A stretch of DNA of 64,000 bases from Asterochloris sp. CNOR1 (Eukaryota; Chlorophyta; Trebouxiophyceae; Trebouxiales; Trebouxiaceae). The position numbers were made by a program, and so were the translations under genes. This document shows, one piece after another, positions 46,201-56,682 of this stretch. Where the stretch lies: NCBI GenBank assembly GCA_963969365.1, contig OZ017746.1, positions 3,782,001 to 3,846,000 of the forward strand, read 5' to 3'. The notes under the pieces were generated by a model. The model did no database searches, was not told where the DNA came from, and saw nothing but the letters and a program-made list of their open reading frames with translations. Position 1 is the first letter of the stretch. Each line of letters starts with the position of its first letter.

Positions 46201-47749
46201 TCAAGCATCCTGCCCACTCACTGGGTGGCACTCCTGAGCAAGACTTCTGTTGAGGCAGTCCTCCCCGCAGCCTGGGCGCCCATCAGATGGCCGCTTGCAA
46301 TTGCAGATCATAATGTCGTCCTCCTTCTCCACTTTGGGGGCCCGATGAGTGATGATGTTGCCCTGCACATGCTGCCAGATGGCCGGCCTCTTCTTGCTGC
46401 GCTTCTGCAGCAGCAGCAGTCGAGGACTTGAGGCCAAGCAGGCGGCACCACAGGGCATTGGTTGCAGACCAAGTAGTATGGCCGCCTGAACATGCTGCGC
46501 GATGACTGGGCGTCTCTTGCTGCAACTCTGCAGCAGGGAATGGGAGGAGTTGCAAATGGTGTGGGCAGCGTTGCCCTGTGCATTCAAATGCTCCCCTGCT
46601 GCCAGACAGCAGGCCGCTTCTTGCTCCGCTTCTGCCGCAACAGCAGACATGTTGCAATGAGGATGCTCGCCTGGACATGCTGCCAGATGACAGGCCACTC
46701 CTTGTTCTGCTATTGCAGCAGTTGGGAGGTGAGCTGCAGGCATGTTACAGCATTTGCTGCGTGGCATATGATGCTCCCCTGCATATGCTGCGCACTTTCG
46801 AGGCTACAGACTCCGCACCAATGTGCGGCATGCAACTAAGCCTGCTATAAAGGTGAAGCGCTGCAATGCGATGGGCAGCAGCAGGGGCTGGGGATAACTG
46901 CAGGCTATGCAGTGCGTGATCCTGCATGTTTGGCTGATCGTGCAGCCCACCGGCTGCCACATTCCTCGCCGCTGTTGCTGTAGAAAGCCAGCACTGCAGG
47001 TCATGCACTGTGTGACCTCAAAGCATGGCCTGATGCTGGGCCACCTCCTGCTCTGCATCTATTGCCGCAGCGCAGCAGTAGGCGGCGAGCCAGGTCAGCC
47101 AGATAGCGTGTGCTATGCGATTGGGGCCAGTCTCCCCTGCAATTGCTGCCAGATGTGCGAGGTGCCCCTAGCTCAGCAGCCAGGCACAATTATTATCTGC
47201 AAACCCATCTGGGGTGGGAGGGTGCAAGGTTGACGTGCATGTGCAGCCCGCACAGGGCAACGTCAGACTGTACAGCTTGTGCTGCAGTGACAGGAGGAAG
47301 GCGCAGGCTGCTGGGTGCCCCCCAAGCAGCTTGTGACGCCTGAGCATCACTGTAAACGCTCTGGCCGCCGTCAGGAAACAGCATGCAGGCTGCAGGGCCA
47401 CTGCGGAGCCTCACCAACTCCAGGGCTTCAGCGCGCCTGAGCTCCCTGTCAATGTCGTCATCTGACAACTCCTGCTCAATGCTGCAGGTGTTGAACTTGG
47501 TGTCTGGGCTCATACTGCAGTACCTACAACGAAAACTTGCGCTGATCAGTCCTCTGGCATGCACAGGCGCAGCAGGAGGACAACTAAAGCGCTCCCGTAC
47601 CATGGCTGCGTCTCATCAACAGCAGCATGCTGCTGCCTGCTGAGCCTTCTCCACTTGCTACAGGCCTCGCACTGCACCCAGAGAGACCCAGCAACCTCGT
47701 TTTTGGGCATGCTGGGAGGTTGAGCTTGCAGTGAAGCTGAGCTTTCCAT
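34286..47749 (-). CDS. SET-domain histone H3K36-type methyltransferase with CW finger and SRI-like C-terminus
   Basis: Twenty-two exons (complement): 47601-47749, 47415-47523, 46222-46362, 45926-45997, 45679-45762, 45249-45362, 44450-44611, 44041-44135, 43591-43734, 42708-42920, 41841-42029, 40816-41107, 40000-40220, 39307-39541, 38729-38843, 37908-38224, 37325-37501, 36775-37006, 36342-36434, 35474-35935, 34816-35000, 34286-34408; 1307 aa. In order: a CW zinc finger ([14 protein letters not shown]50, C52, C63, QELSDDDID), which reads H3K4 methylation; an AWS Cys cluster ([31 protein letters not shown]); SET ([59 protein letters not shown] with catalytic-site Y269); and post-SET ([11 protein letters not shown]). 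Residues ~491-740 are helical and resemble the TFIIS-N-like part of plant ASHH2/SDG8. Residues ~1206-1307 ([48 protein letters not shown]) look like an SRI domain, which binds the RNA polymerase II tail. The role should be H3K36 methylation during transcription in the nucleus. A further small exon between 46363 and 47414 is possible. Confidence 0.92.
38847..39020 (-). repeat. Tandem 64-66 bp intronic repeat, about three copies
   Basis: Copies at 38847-38912, 38913-38976 and 38977 to about 39020 (partial) share the block CACCATGCAGCCAGGTAGAG and a GGTCATGAAG segment. On the - strand each copy is a polypyrimidine tract plus acceptor-like end; the lowest one directly abuts exon 15 (38729-38843) of the methyltransferase. 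A fainter copy lies near 39190. The array sits in intron 14. Confidence 0.8.
43166..43660 (-). repeat. Junction-echo array: four copies of the end of methyltransferase exon 9
   Basis: The coding 3' end and donor of exon 9 (43585-43660, [20 protein letters not shown]) recurs in the following intron at about 43468-43530, 43293-43365 and 43166-43220. Protein-level traces such as [18 protein letters not shown] are legible in the 43293 copy. Intervals are about 120-175 bp. Copies have indels and substitutions; the 43166 copy keeps the core GGCGTCCAGCAGCCTC (on +) intact. Confidence 0.85.
44572..45280 (-). repeat. Echoes of both junctions in one intron of the methyltransferase
   Basis: Intron 6 (44612-45248) has an echo at each end. 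The exon 6 end and donor (45225-45280) has a copy at 45058-45112, still readable as [13 protein letters not shown] against [13 protein letters not shown]. The exon 7 start and acceptor (44572-44620) has a copy at 44718-44775. Both copies are degenerate. Together they fill a good part of the intron. Confidence 0.8.
46038..46735 (-). repeat. Echoes of the AWS exon 3 edges
   Basis: Exon 3 end (46222-46310) has a decayed copy at 46038-46115 in intron 3, sharing GGCAGTCC--CGCAGCCTGG and CCATCAGATGG. On the other side, the acceptor and intron end (46360-46430, with TGCTGCCAGATGGCCGGCC) recurs in intron 2 at about 46480-46540, 46590-46645 and 46665-46730, and more faintly near 47020-47060 and 47140-47165. 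Confidence 0.7.
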
Positions 47750-48020
47750 CTCAAGTCACTACTTGCAAAGTCTGCTGCAGCCTGGCCCCAGGCAGTGTGA
47801 TTGGCATGGTCAAGCGAAGAGCGGGTCCGATGGATGGCAGTGTGGACCGTATAGAAGACGGAATATGCAGAGCAGCCAGCTCCTACAGCAGCTCTCTTCC
47901 TGACTGGCCAGCCGGTCGTGCTCGGGGACCGCCGATCGACCGTCCAGCCAGCGTCAGGAAGCCTGAACCACCACCGTCCAGCTCAAGTGATTGCAGTGAT
48001 TACCCATGGAGGCTCTTCTG
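47750..48020. promoter_or_regulatory. Shared divergent promoter (methyltransferase / ACHT)
   Basis: These 271 bp separate the ATG of the SET-domain gene (-, 47749) from the ATG of the ACHT gene (+, 48021). Both 5' leaders and any promoter elements must fit here. No specific element was identified. Confidence 0.5.
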
Positions 48021-50284
48021 ATGCAGCAGCGGGTCCTAAGCCATCACTTGGCTGGCCCTCGGTTGCAAGCCCCAGCACCCCTGACTGCACTTTGTCCCCG
48101 GCCAGCGCTGCAGAGGAGGGCCAGGGCTCAGGCCTGGGCGCCCAGCTATCAGAAAGGCCGCAAGTGAGTACCCCAACACAGGGTTTGCCGTGCATGTTTG
48201 TCTGCCTTGCTAGTGCTGATAATCAGCCCTTGCTCAATGCAGGTCGCTGCACATCTGTGCTGCTCGCGGCGCATCTGGAGAGCCCTGGTGGACGAAAAAC
48301 AACCCTGAAAACATGAAGGACGTGCATTCTGTCCAGGAGTTGGTGGATGAAATGGTGTGTCCCTGTGCTGCACGTTCCATGCCTGACTTCAAACCAAATG
48401 ACAACTTCTCATGGCTGACCCAGTCTACCTTTGTTGCAGGCTGACGCAGGCGACAAGCTTGTGATAGTCGACTTCTACGCTCAGTGGTGCCATGCTTGCC
48501 GCTCTCTCTTCCCTAAGGTGTGCATCTCTGATTCTGTGCTTGAGAAGCCTACAAGCATTTGCCGGCCCTACCTTGTCAAAGCGCAGCACCTGTCTGGACT
48601 GTGGAGTGCGAGGCATCTGCTGCTGTCTGTCTGTCTGGTGGTTGCTTGATGGCCTTTGCTTGTGGGATTATGGTCTGATAGCAGGCATGGTCTGATTCCA
48701 AGCAGGCAACTGCCTGCTTTACGCTGCACTGAGAAGCGAGTGAAGCCCGTCCCCACAATGCTGCCGCAGGGGAGGCTGCAGGCTTTTCAGGGCTGAAGCA
48801 CTGCCTGATGCTTTGCGGTGACCAACTCTTGCCAGGCTTGCAGCTGTGTACCAGCTGCAGTGCCTCTGGGCCTTCAGATTGCAGCACTTGCCTGACGCTC
48901 TGGCCTGATTGCTTCTTGTCCTGCTACAGTTGTGTAAGTTGTGCGATGAGAACCCAGACATCAGAGTGCTCAAGGTGGACTGGGATGCAAACAAGTCCAT
49001 TGCCAAAGCACTGAATATCAAGGTAATTCCTGAGGACGACAGCACAAGGATTGAGTTGCAGCCTTTTCTTGGCTTTAGAGTGCAACTCAATGCTGCCTAC
49101 TGTTGCTGTAGCACTGGGCTGCCATGCCGCAAGTCATGCTACTCCACGCGCTGTCTGCAATGTAGCGGTGTGCAGCACAGTTGAAGCTGCATGTCTGAAG
49201 GAAGAGCAAAGCCATATTGCCCTGGCGGCCACAGCGCACAGCATTGGCCTCGAACGGTACTCTCCAAGTCTGCGGTCTCTATGGCCAGTGCTGCTGTTGC
49301 CTCTGGCTGCCCCGTCGTGCATGCAGTGCCATGTGGCATCTGCACAGCAGCATTGCTGCAGCTTCGATGCTGCTGAGTGCTGCGTCCAGGTGCTCCCGTA
49401 CTTTCATTTCTACCGGGGGTCAGATGGGCTGCTAGCAGCCTTCTCCGCCTCAGTTTCAAAGGTGCAGCGTCTCAGGTGAACATCTTCTCGTACCCTAAAA
49501 AGGCTTGCCTACCCTGCAAGCACACCTGGCCGGGAGGTGCCTTTCCTGCACAGCCAGAGTGCACAGTAATAAGTGATGCACTTTGATAGCTGCTGGACAT
49601 ATCAGTGCCATGCTCTGGTGGCTGGTCTGTAGCTGCTGGGACACTATCTGCATGCATGCAAACAAGCACTACTCTGAGCCTGTGACCACCCCCATCACCC
49701 TCTGCCGGTGCAGCATCTGGGGCTGGCATGACACCAGCACAGCCAGCACCTGCAAGAAGCAAGAAGCAACTCACTGGAGTCTGCTTGACTCCCAAGTTCC
49801 CTGCCCATGCAGGGATGCTGTGTCAGAGCACAACACACCCCGCTGCTACATGGAGAAGCCATCCAACACCAGTGGCATGGCAGCATTCCCAGGCGTCAAG
49901 CCCCACGTACAGGTGCACTGCAGGCCAACTCTGCTTGCTCTGGTCATGACTCAGCAGATGGGTCTTGTGTGGCAGCCGGCTTGCTTAGGCAGGGCTGTCT
50001 ACATCAGCCTTCAGAGTGTGACTCGTCATGACACGCCTCCTGGCACTGAAAGCTAGGCCTGTGCTGCTCATCATCTGCGCTGCTAACAACAAAGGGTTTC
50101 ACCCATTGCTGACCTGCCACGATGCTCTCTGCTGACAGTAAGGGCTGCTCCTGGCTTTCGAGAGTTTTCTTGCCTGCAGAGCTATGACGACCACCCTGAT
50201 GACGTGACTCATCTCAGCAGGGATGAGCTGCATCAGGAGGACCAGTCAGAGCAAGAGCAGCAGCGCGAGCCTGCTGCAGTGTAA
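48021..50284 (+). CDS. Atypical Cys-His-rich thioredoxin (ACHT), plastid
   Basis: Seven exons: 48021-48163, 48243-48354, 48440-48517, 48930-49022, 49390-49475, 49813-49912, 50180-50284; 238 aa. The first ~45 residues are Arg/Ala/Pro/Leu-rich without acids, a clear chloroplast transit peptide. The thioredoxin fold follows: [40 protein letters not shown] with redox Cys C102 and C105 in [40 protein letters not shown] with the cis-Pro, and [15 protein letters not shown]. The non-WCGPC active site, the LCKLC pair and FSAS-SK-QR mark the ACHT family, which passes oxidising signals from 2-Cys peroxiredoxin to plastid targets in the light/dark transition. The C-terminal ~70 residues are acidic and Gln/Glu-rich. 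Divergent from the methyltransferase. Confidence 0.92.
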
Positions 50285-50475
50285 ATTAGCAAGTTTCATG
50301 CAGGAACTCGAGCACAACCTGTTGCCCGCCGCCTTCTCGACTTTGCGGCAGCAAACCCCTGTTGAGACCAACAATCAAGTGGTCGCCACAATCACTGTCA
50401 GTGGTCAAATGCCGCTTCTGAGTGCGAACACCTGGACTGTAAACTGAGCAGCTTGTTTCATACAGGGCAAGAATG

Positions 50476-50548
50476 TCACCTGAATAACAGACCCTAGCAG
50501 CACTAGTGTACCTCAATGGCGGCCTGCTAGGGTCTAATATTCAGATGA
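50476..50548. repeat. Inverted repeat, 25-bp arms, 23-bp loop
   Basis: Arm 50476-50500 pairs with 50524-50548 at 22 of 25 positions, including a perfect 12-bp core AGACCCTAGCAG / CTGCTAGGGTCT. The loop is 50501-50523. It sits about 190 bp after the ACHT stop, at the end of a decayed kinase-like fragment. It could be a transcript-end hairpin or the remnant of a small inverted-repeat element. Confidence 0.8.
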
Positions 50549-50940
50549 CAGCTGAGGTACAAAGCAGACAGCTGGCTAGATTGGGCTCTGTGCTCAAAAT
50601 GGAGCTGTGAGGGGCAAGGTGAGCTGGATTGACATTATCACAAAAGAGTGTTCTGCCAGGCCTGTACAGTAGGATGTGCAGCTTGGGGTTGCAGCGCTGC
50701 AAACCACGCTTGTGAACAGCACGCACAGCAGCCAGAGCCTGTAAGCAGAGCTGCTGCGGGAGCTCCACTGCTCGCCTGGGCTCCCCAGAGTCTACCAAGG
50801 CAATGACCACCAGTGCGCCATGGAAGGTGCGACCTGCTGCCAGCAGTCCATGGATATGCTGCCCCTGCAGGACAGAGCAGACTTCATCAGCATAGTCAAC
50901 CTCTGCCACAGATTGATCGTGTGTCAAGCTGGCAATCCAA
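50541..50940 (-). pseudogene. Decayed protein-kinase-like fragment
   Basis: A - strand frame without an ATG encodes about 125 residues that read like the middle of an algal kinase-like protein: VLQGQHIHGLLAAGR, HGALVVIALVDSGEPR, LQALAAVRAVHKRGLQ, HILLYRPGRTLF. The position after AVHKRGL should hold an HGD/HRD catalytic motif but reads RCNPKL, and no DFG-like motif follows. There is no N-lobe, no start codon and no flanking exon that joins in phase. I read it as a relic of a kinase-family duplicate; similarity is by eye only. Confidence 0.35.
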
Positions 50941-51196
50941 GCAAATGGGAGTAGGTTGACCTGATGCGCTCAGCTCATCTAGCTCACGCTGGCGCCGCCA
51001 TTCGGGCGCTCATGCGTTACGCTGCTGCCCTGATTGCTCTGGGTACTCGACTGCCCCCATGCAGACGGCATGCCATTCTCTGCAGCTCTGTAAGCTCAGC
51101 TAGGCTCGTCACTTTCTGCGAGGTATACCCTCATCCGACTGGAACACCATCAGACAACCACCCCAGATCGGTATGAACTGACCTCGACTCCTCAGG
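50941..51196. promoter_or_regulatory. Upstream region of the dehydrogenase gene
   Basis: The stretch precedes the start codon at 51197 and should contain its promoter. No element or coding frame was recognised. Confidence 0.35.
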
Positions 51197-53834
51197 ATGG
51201 TATCACAGCAAGTTTCCTTCCTCGGCTTGGGGGCCATGGGCCTGGGTAAGTCTGGTTTACATCAGGCATTGTTGATGCATGGCAGCGAGCAATGCATGCA
51301 TCCATATATGCACTGAGCCTGATCTTGCCAGCCTTACTGCAGGCCTTGCCACCAACCTGCACAAGCACCTGCATGACCAGGGCTCAGCCCTCCATGTCTG
51401 GAACCGCACTTCTTCAAAGGCCAAACCCCTGCTGGCCGCTGGTGCACAGCAGCTGGGCGCCCCTGCAGAGGCTGCACAGGGTGAAGGCAGCATAACATTC
51501 TCCATGCTGTTTGATGGTGAGGCGCCCTGCTACAGCTGCACCCCTGGCTCTGATGCCAGCTTTGCACAGCTGAGTGACGCTGGGTTCCCCCAGGCTGCAC
51601 TTGTGTTGCTCAGCTGGGCATGGCTGCTGCACCGCAGGAGCCACTCTGGCACAGCCTGCAACCATTCTGACACAGCCCCACTCCTGCGTGCTGCATGCAG
51701 ATGCTGCGCTGCGAGACAATCTTGAGCATTTTCTCGGGTCCAGGTCGGCCAAGGGCAGCGTTTACGTCAGCTGTTCCACAGTCAGCGCCTCACTCGTCAA
51801 GGTGTGCCCTGGGTGTTGCTCCCCGCTGGCAAGCTTGGATCTCCTGAGAGGTCCAGCTAGAACGACGGGCAGGGCAGGACTGCCCATAGCTGACAGCAGC
51901 AGTGGCTCTGCCTGCTTGCACGCATGCGGCTGCTCTTGCCCCAGGACGACGGCTCTCGCCGCACGGCAGGCACCATGAGGGCCCTGTGGAGTGTGGTCGC
52001 CACCTGGCCACTTTAGGTGCACTCTAAGTCAAGTCGCGCACTACCAGTTGTGGCCTGCTGCTGGGCTGCTGCCTGAACTGCACTGTAGGGACTGCCCCGC
52101 CCTGCCAAGACCACAGCCTCACAGAACTCCCCTGCGCTGCAGGACCTTGCCGCCAAAGCGCAGGAGGCCGGTGAGATGCAGCCCGCCCATGTGTTTGCGG
52201 GGCTGTGCGCAGTGTGCTGGTGCAGCCTACCAGGGGATGTCTGGTAGCTGCTGTGGGCCTCTGTGCATGCTGCGTGCGCTGGCAAGGAAGCCTGCATGCT
52301 GTTGTGGGGTGCACAGTGCGCCTGTGCAGCCTGCTGAAGTGTGGTGCTGCAAGCTCTTGCACACAGGGGTTCTTGCCGTGTACCCACCTGCAGTCACCAG
52401 GAAGTCCATAGTTGTTTGACATGCCGAGTTGCCCACAGTGTCCAAGGCCCAGTCCCCGCCTTGCAGGCGTGATTTTTGTGTCTGCCCCAGTGTTTGGCCG
52501 CCCTGACGCTGCAATGGAGCACCGGGTGACCTTTGCTGTAGCTGGCCCAGCTAAGACCAAGGAGAAGCTGCAGCCCCTGCTGGAGTCGATGAGCAGAGGC
52601 GTCCTGGACCTGGGGGAGCAGCCCCAGCTGGCCAACGTCATGAAGATCACAGGTGATAGCAGCCCCACGGAAGCGCAGCCCACGGAAGCGCTGGACAACA
52701 GCGTATCTTGCAGGGAAGGTGGGGTTAGTGGGAGGGAGTCGACTGCAAGCACGCTGGAACAGCATGCAGGGCTGCGCATGCTGCAGTGGGCAAGATAAGG
52801 GGAGGCAGCTGGCGAAGTATGGGCAAAATCAGGGGGAAGCAGCCGGCGTGAACAACTGGCCTGAGCAGCAGCCGGCTTGCAGGGCTGCACATGCTGCAAT
52901 GGTGGCTGGCAAGAGTACAGGGGTACTAGCGTGAGTGATTGGCCTGAGCAGCAGCCCAGCTTTGGTGCTGCGCACTCTCTGGGGGTCTGGCTCTGGCTGT
53001 ATGCAAGATCTGTTGTTGCTGAATTGAGCAACAGGCCTGAAGTGCCTGCTTGCGGTGCTGTACGCTCTGTGGGGGCCGGGGTTCGCAGCAGCCTGGATGC
53101 TTAGCCACTGCAGAATCATCCTCAGATCAGCCTGGCCTGCCCAACAGCTCTTAGCCTGGTTGAGAGCAGCAGCAGCGTTGCACCTTATCAAGAAGGAGTC
53201 CGACCGTTTGCTGCAAATGAGGGCATCTCTTCAATGCCCAAGGCAGTGCACCCACCCTGAGCCTGGCTGCGTGAGCAAACATTTACGTCATGACGAGACC
53301 TGCAGGCAATTTCATGATTGCCAGTTGGATTGAAATTCTGGGAGAGGGGATGGCTTTGGCAGAAAGCAACGGCGTCAGCAGGCAAGCCAGCACTTTGCGA
53401 TGTGCAAAACATGTGGCATGCTACTTACTCGGCTAGCTGACGCTGGAAAGCCCTTGATGCAGGGACCAAGTGGCTGCCTACATGAAGAATGCCTTCATTC
53501 CTGCCATTGCACCTGGCTATGTGGACAGAATAAACGCGCAGACTTTTGAGATAGGACCGGACTCACCAGGCTTCCCAGTCGCAGGTGTGTGCTGCAGCCC
53601 ATCAGGTGTTTCGCGTGCAGCCCAGTTGGCCATGATGTGACTATTGAGCGCCGTGCTGCAGGCGGGATGAAAGATGTTGGTCTCATGCAAGACTTAGCTA
53701 AGCGGTCTGGGGCCTCTCTGCCGACTGCGGACACTTTGAGCAGAAATCTCAGCAAGGCAAAGCAAGACGGGCTGGGGGACAAAGACTGGGGTGCCATCGC
53801 TCTGGTGCTGCGCCAGGAGGCTGGCTTGAACTGA
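51197..53834 (+). CDS. NAD(P)-dependent beta-hydroxyacid dehydrogenase (3-hydroxyisobutyrate dehydrogenase family)
   Basis: Eight exons: 51197-51245, 51343-51516, 51701-51801, 52143-52170, 52467-52652, 53306-53381, 53463-53584, 53662-53834; 302 aa, the usual family length. The N-terminal Rossmann motif is VSFLGLGAMGLGLATNL, followed by HVWNRTSSKA (cofactor ribose region). The substrate-binding strand VYVSCSTVSASLV, the segment FVSAPVFGRPDAA and LANVMKITGNF with K177 and N181 in catalytic spacing are all present. The C-terminal helical domain ends with GGMKDVGLMQDLAKRSG. The family reduces or oxidises small beta-hydroxyacids (hydroxyisobutyrate, tartronate semialdehyde, glyoxylate, succinic semialdehyde); the exact substrate is not readable. 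No targeting peptide is visible. Exon 4 is only 28 nt, and intron 6 has a GC donor (AGCAG then gcaagc). Confidence 0.9.
52850..53090. repeat. Degenerate tandem repeat in dehydrogenase intron 5
   Basis: Three diverged units begin near 52850, 52931 and 53018 (period about 81-87 bp). They share GGCCTGAGCAGCAGCC or its variants, then a GGTGCTG-(CG/TA)C(G)CTCT-TGGGGG block in the second and third. They lie within intron 5 (52653-53305) and do not encode anything recognised. Confidence 0.65.
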
Positions 53835-54807
53835 CCAACGATCAAGACAGCTGCCCATGCATCCAGTTCCAATCTCAATAGATTTCTGTATAGAAGAGTG
53901 TTCAGCTGCCGAGCCCAAATGAGGTCTTGGAGGGGGCAGGCCAATGGATCCTGAGAAGTGATGCTCGCCTGAGTTGGGTTGAGTTGAGGCTGCGACCAAG
54001 GCTCCAAAAGGAAAGCTTCATCAGCCAGGACCTGGTGAAGCAACAGACACAAGCAGTGAGCCGCATCATGTGAACATTGGCACATAGCTTGATGAGCATG
54101 ACAGTATGACTTAAACGTCACCTGGTCCAGACTGGTCTGTGCTCTGGTCGAGAGCAATGTATTTGACTTGCCTGCTAGACACAGATTCATGCAGCCGGGC
54201 CACAGCACAAGTCTGTTGTGAAAGCAGTGAGGGCCTCAGCTGGCACCCCTTGAGCGCTATTCAGCAGGGGGCCAAGATGGCAACAGCAGCTGCCGGCAGC
54301 CTTCAGGGGCATTCACGTGCGAAGGCAGCATTGGCACCTGGCGAGGGTGGTGGAGAGCGCAGCAAGTCTATTGTTGCTGCAGTGAAGGGCAGCTAGCTTC
54401 ATTGAGCAGTACTGTGCCCAGCCAAGACTGCCACTGTCAATACATGGCTAACGGGCCTGCATTGGCAGCAGGCACGAGGACAGTCTAGCACTATACAGGC
54501 CAGCAGTGCTAGACTGGCTGAGCCAAACATAACTAGAACACTTCACGCCCCCTGCAAACAGACTTGGCCGGGGGAGAGCTCAAGCAGGCCCATTATATGC
54601 AGACTCCAGACCTGCCACTTGACACTCCCAAGTTGAAAACCTCTTCTCTGTGTTACACAAACAAAAATTCATCAATACTAGAGATTGACGAACGTGCCAC
54701 ACAACAGAACAAGATGCCAGCGTTGTGTGATGGGTGCATGGGGGGGTACACAAGTGGGTGCTGAGCGTTCAAAACTGCCTGCTCTGGCAGCAGCATTCTC
54801 AAGATGC
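53835..54807. other. Convergent intergenic region
   Basis: This 973-bp stretch lies between the dehydrogenase stop (+) and the RbcS stop (-). It is more AT-rich than the genes around it from about 54540 to 54720. It contains a perfect hairpin at 54481-54516. No convincing coding frame was found. Confidence 0.5.
54481..54516. repeat. Perfect 12-bp inverted repeat (hairpin)
   Basis: CAGTCTAGCACT (54481-54492) pairs exactly with AGTGCTAGACTG (54505-54516) around a 12-nt loop. It lies about 650 bp after the dehydrogenase stop and 290 bp from the RbcS stop. Possible roles are a transcript 3'-end structure or an element remnant. Confidence 0.85.
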
Positions 54808-56263
54808 TTAGACGGAGCGCTCCTCAGGGGCACGGAAGTCCCTGGCAGATGAGGGCCTGTGGACCAGGAAAGAGCTGACCTGCACCTGCCTCACGTTGTC
54901 AAAAGCGACCAGCCTGATGTAGGCGTTGGGGAAGGACTTGGTGGCGTTGGAGATCTCAGTCAGCACCTGCAGCAACCATTGGGCAGAATGTAGAGCACAG
55001 CCAGTGGCAGCTGGAGGTGAGGCAGGCACACAGAAGGGCTCCAAAGTGTGCTAGGCGAACAGCACAGCCAGGCTGAGCAGGCAGGCAGAGAGCAAGTGCA
55101 ATATGTGGAGGTAGCTGCTAAAAGCTTTGAAGGCAGGCTGCAGGCTTTACAGGCAGGCTAAAAGCTTTACCGACAGGCATCGTGTGATCACAAGGCACCA
55201 CCCCTGGGCTTCTGCTCAAACAGCACTGCTTCACCTGAAGGCTGCACGCATGCCAACCTGGCTTCAGTGGTGCAGCAGGGGCTGCTGCCTCACCTGGCTG
55301 GGGTCGGTGCAGCCAAACATGGGCAGCTTGTACATTGTCCAGTAACGGTTGTCAATGTAGTTGGACTGGTTGGTGCCGCGCACACGGATGGAGCTGTCGC
55401 TCTTCACGTATGCGAACTCAGGCTCGGAGAACTCCAGGCTGCAGACAGCCGCGACTTGAGCAGGTCAGAGGGCTGCATCAGACAAGCTGGCTGGAGCAGC
55501 CCACGAGCCAGGCAGCGGGCCGCATACTGCAGCCCCCATTTTACTGCTACACTGCTACCACATGCGTCGGTGCTGGCTCCCTCAAAACCATCAGCTTGCT
55601 GGCAAGACAGAAGTTGGGCCGGCAGGCAGGCTGCAACAGAGGAATGGCCCAGAGAAGCAGGGTGGGCCACTTGCACCCACTGCAACTGTCGCCCAGACGC
55701 AGACAAGGCTGCTCAGGCAGATTTGCTGGTTCAGCAGACTCCAGAGAAGACCAGGGTGCACCCCGAAGCCAGGTTGCAGAGCCGGTTACGAGCCGCCAAC
55801 CGGGGCCCGGCGGTACTATCTGGCCCGACCGCGCAACTCACCAGGGCACACGGCCGTTCTGCACGATGTAGTCCACCTGCTTGGAGATCTGGTCGGTGGT
55901 CAGAGGAGGCAGGAAAGACAGGGTCTCGAACATCCTGCAGCATGAGGGCACTGGGCTCAGCAGCCGGCCCCAGGTGTGATCCGTCCAGCTTGAGGCCTGC
56001 CAGAGGCCTGGGCACGCCACCTAGAGCCTGCAGACAGGCTGTGGGCCCCTGAGCAGGCTGGGCCTGTGCGGGTCATGCGCAGCCACTCACTTGTTGTCTG
56101 TTGGCTGCCACACCATCATCTGCCTGGTCTTGTAGCCATTGGACACGGTCTTCTGGGCAAACTTGTTCTGCACCTGGGTGAGGGCAGGCCTCAGGGACCC
56201 CTGGCGGGGTGCAGCAGCCCTGACGGCGACTGGGGCGGTCTTAGCGCTCAGGCAGGTCTGCAT
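54808..56263 (-). CDS. RBCS: Rubisco small subunit precursor
   Basis: Four exons (complement): 56091-56263, 55842-55934, 55294-55438, 54808-54966; 189 aa. The product assembles with the plastid-encoded large subunit into Rubisco, the CO2-fixing enzyme. Residues 1-48 form a chloroplast transit peptide ([20 protein letters not shown] at the start). The mature protein begins near MMVWQP and shows all family landmarks: [66 protein letters not shown] and the algal C-terminus RPSSARDF ending in RSV. The loop between the first strands has the longer algal form ([16 protein letters not shown]). All phases are consistent. It is the only copy in the window; algal genomes often carry more. Confidence 0.97.
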
Positions 56264-56682
56264 GGCGACTAGTTGTGTGTAGCTGAGAAGAGGGGGGGCT
56301 GCTGCACCAGGAGGAGAAAGTGAAGGAAGCAGATAAAGTGATCTTTTCCTATTGATTGACCTAGACCAGATGGCTGCTCGGCGGTCAGTTCTGACTGGCC
56401 TCAGGTGGAAGCAAACATCTGGTCAAACCCTCGGCTTGGGCTGAGTACAGACCTCTGAGCTGAGATGGCAGCAACATTTGACTCCAATGCCTGTGTCCCC
56501 AGGCTCCTGGCTGCTATGGGAAGACTGCGCTGAGGTGATTGGGAGTGCAGCTTTCACGGACAAAGGCTTGTACTCTGAGCCTGCATCAGCCCTAGATGAT
56601 CATCAAAAAGTGCATTCTCTCTTACATGATGAAATTTGGCCTTCAGACACGGGGCAATGGGGGCATTCAGCAGTGGCTGAGA
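56264..56682 (-). promoter_or_regulatory. RbcS upstream region
   Basis: These 419 bp lie between the RbcS ATG and the stop of the Nup88 gene, so they hold the RbcS promoter and the Nup88 3' end. A G-run lies at 56292-56298. On the - strand a CTTTATCTG stretch (56331-56339), about 70 bp before the ATG, might be TATA-like or a light-responsive GATA-type box. This is a weak suggestion. Confidence 0.35.

Noticed and set aside
50541-50927. A functional kinase gene on the - strand
   Set aside because: It has no ATG, catalytic HGD/HRD or DFG motif, and no flanking exons; it is listed as a probable relic instead.
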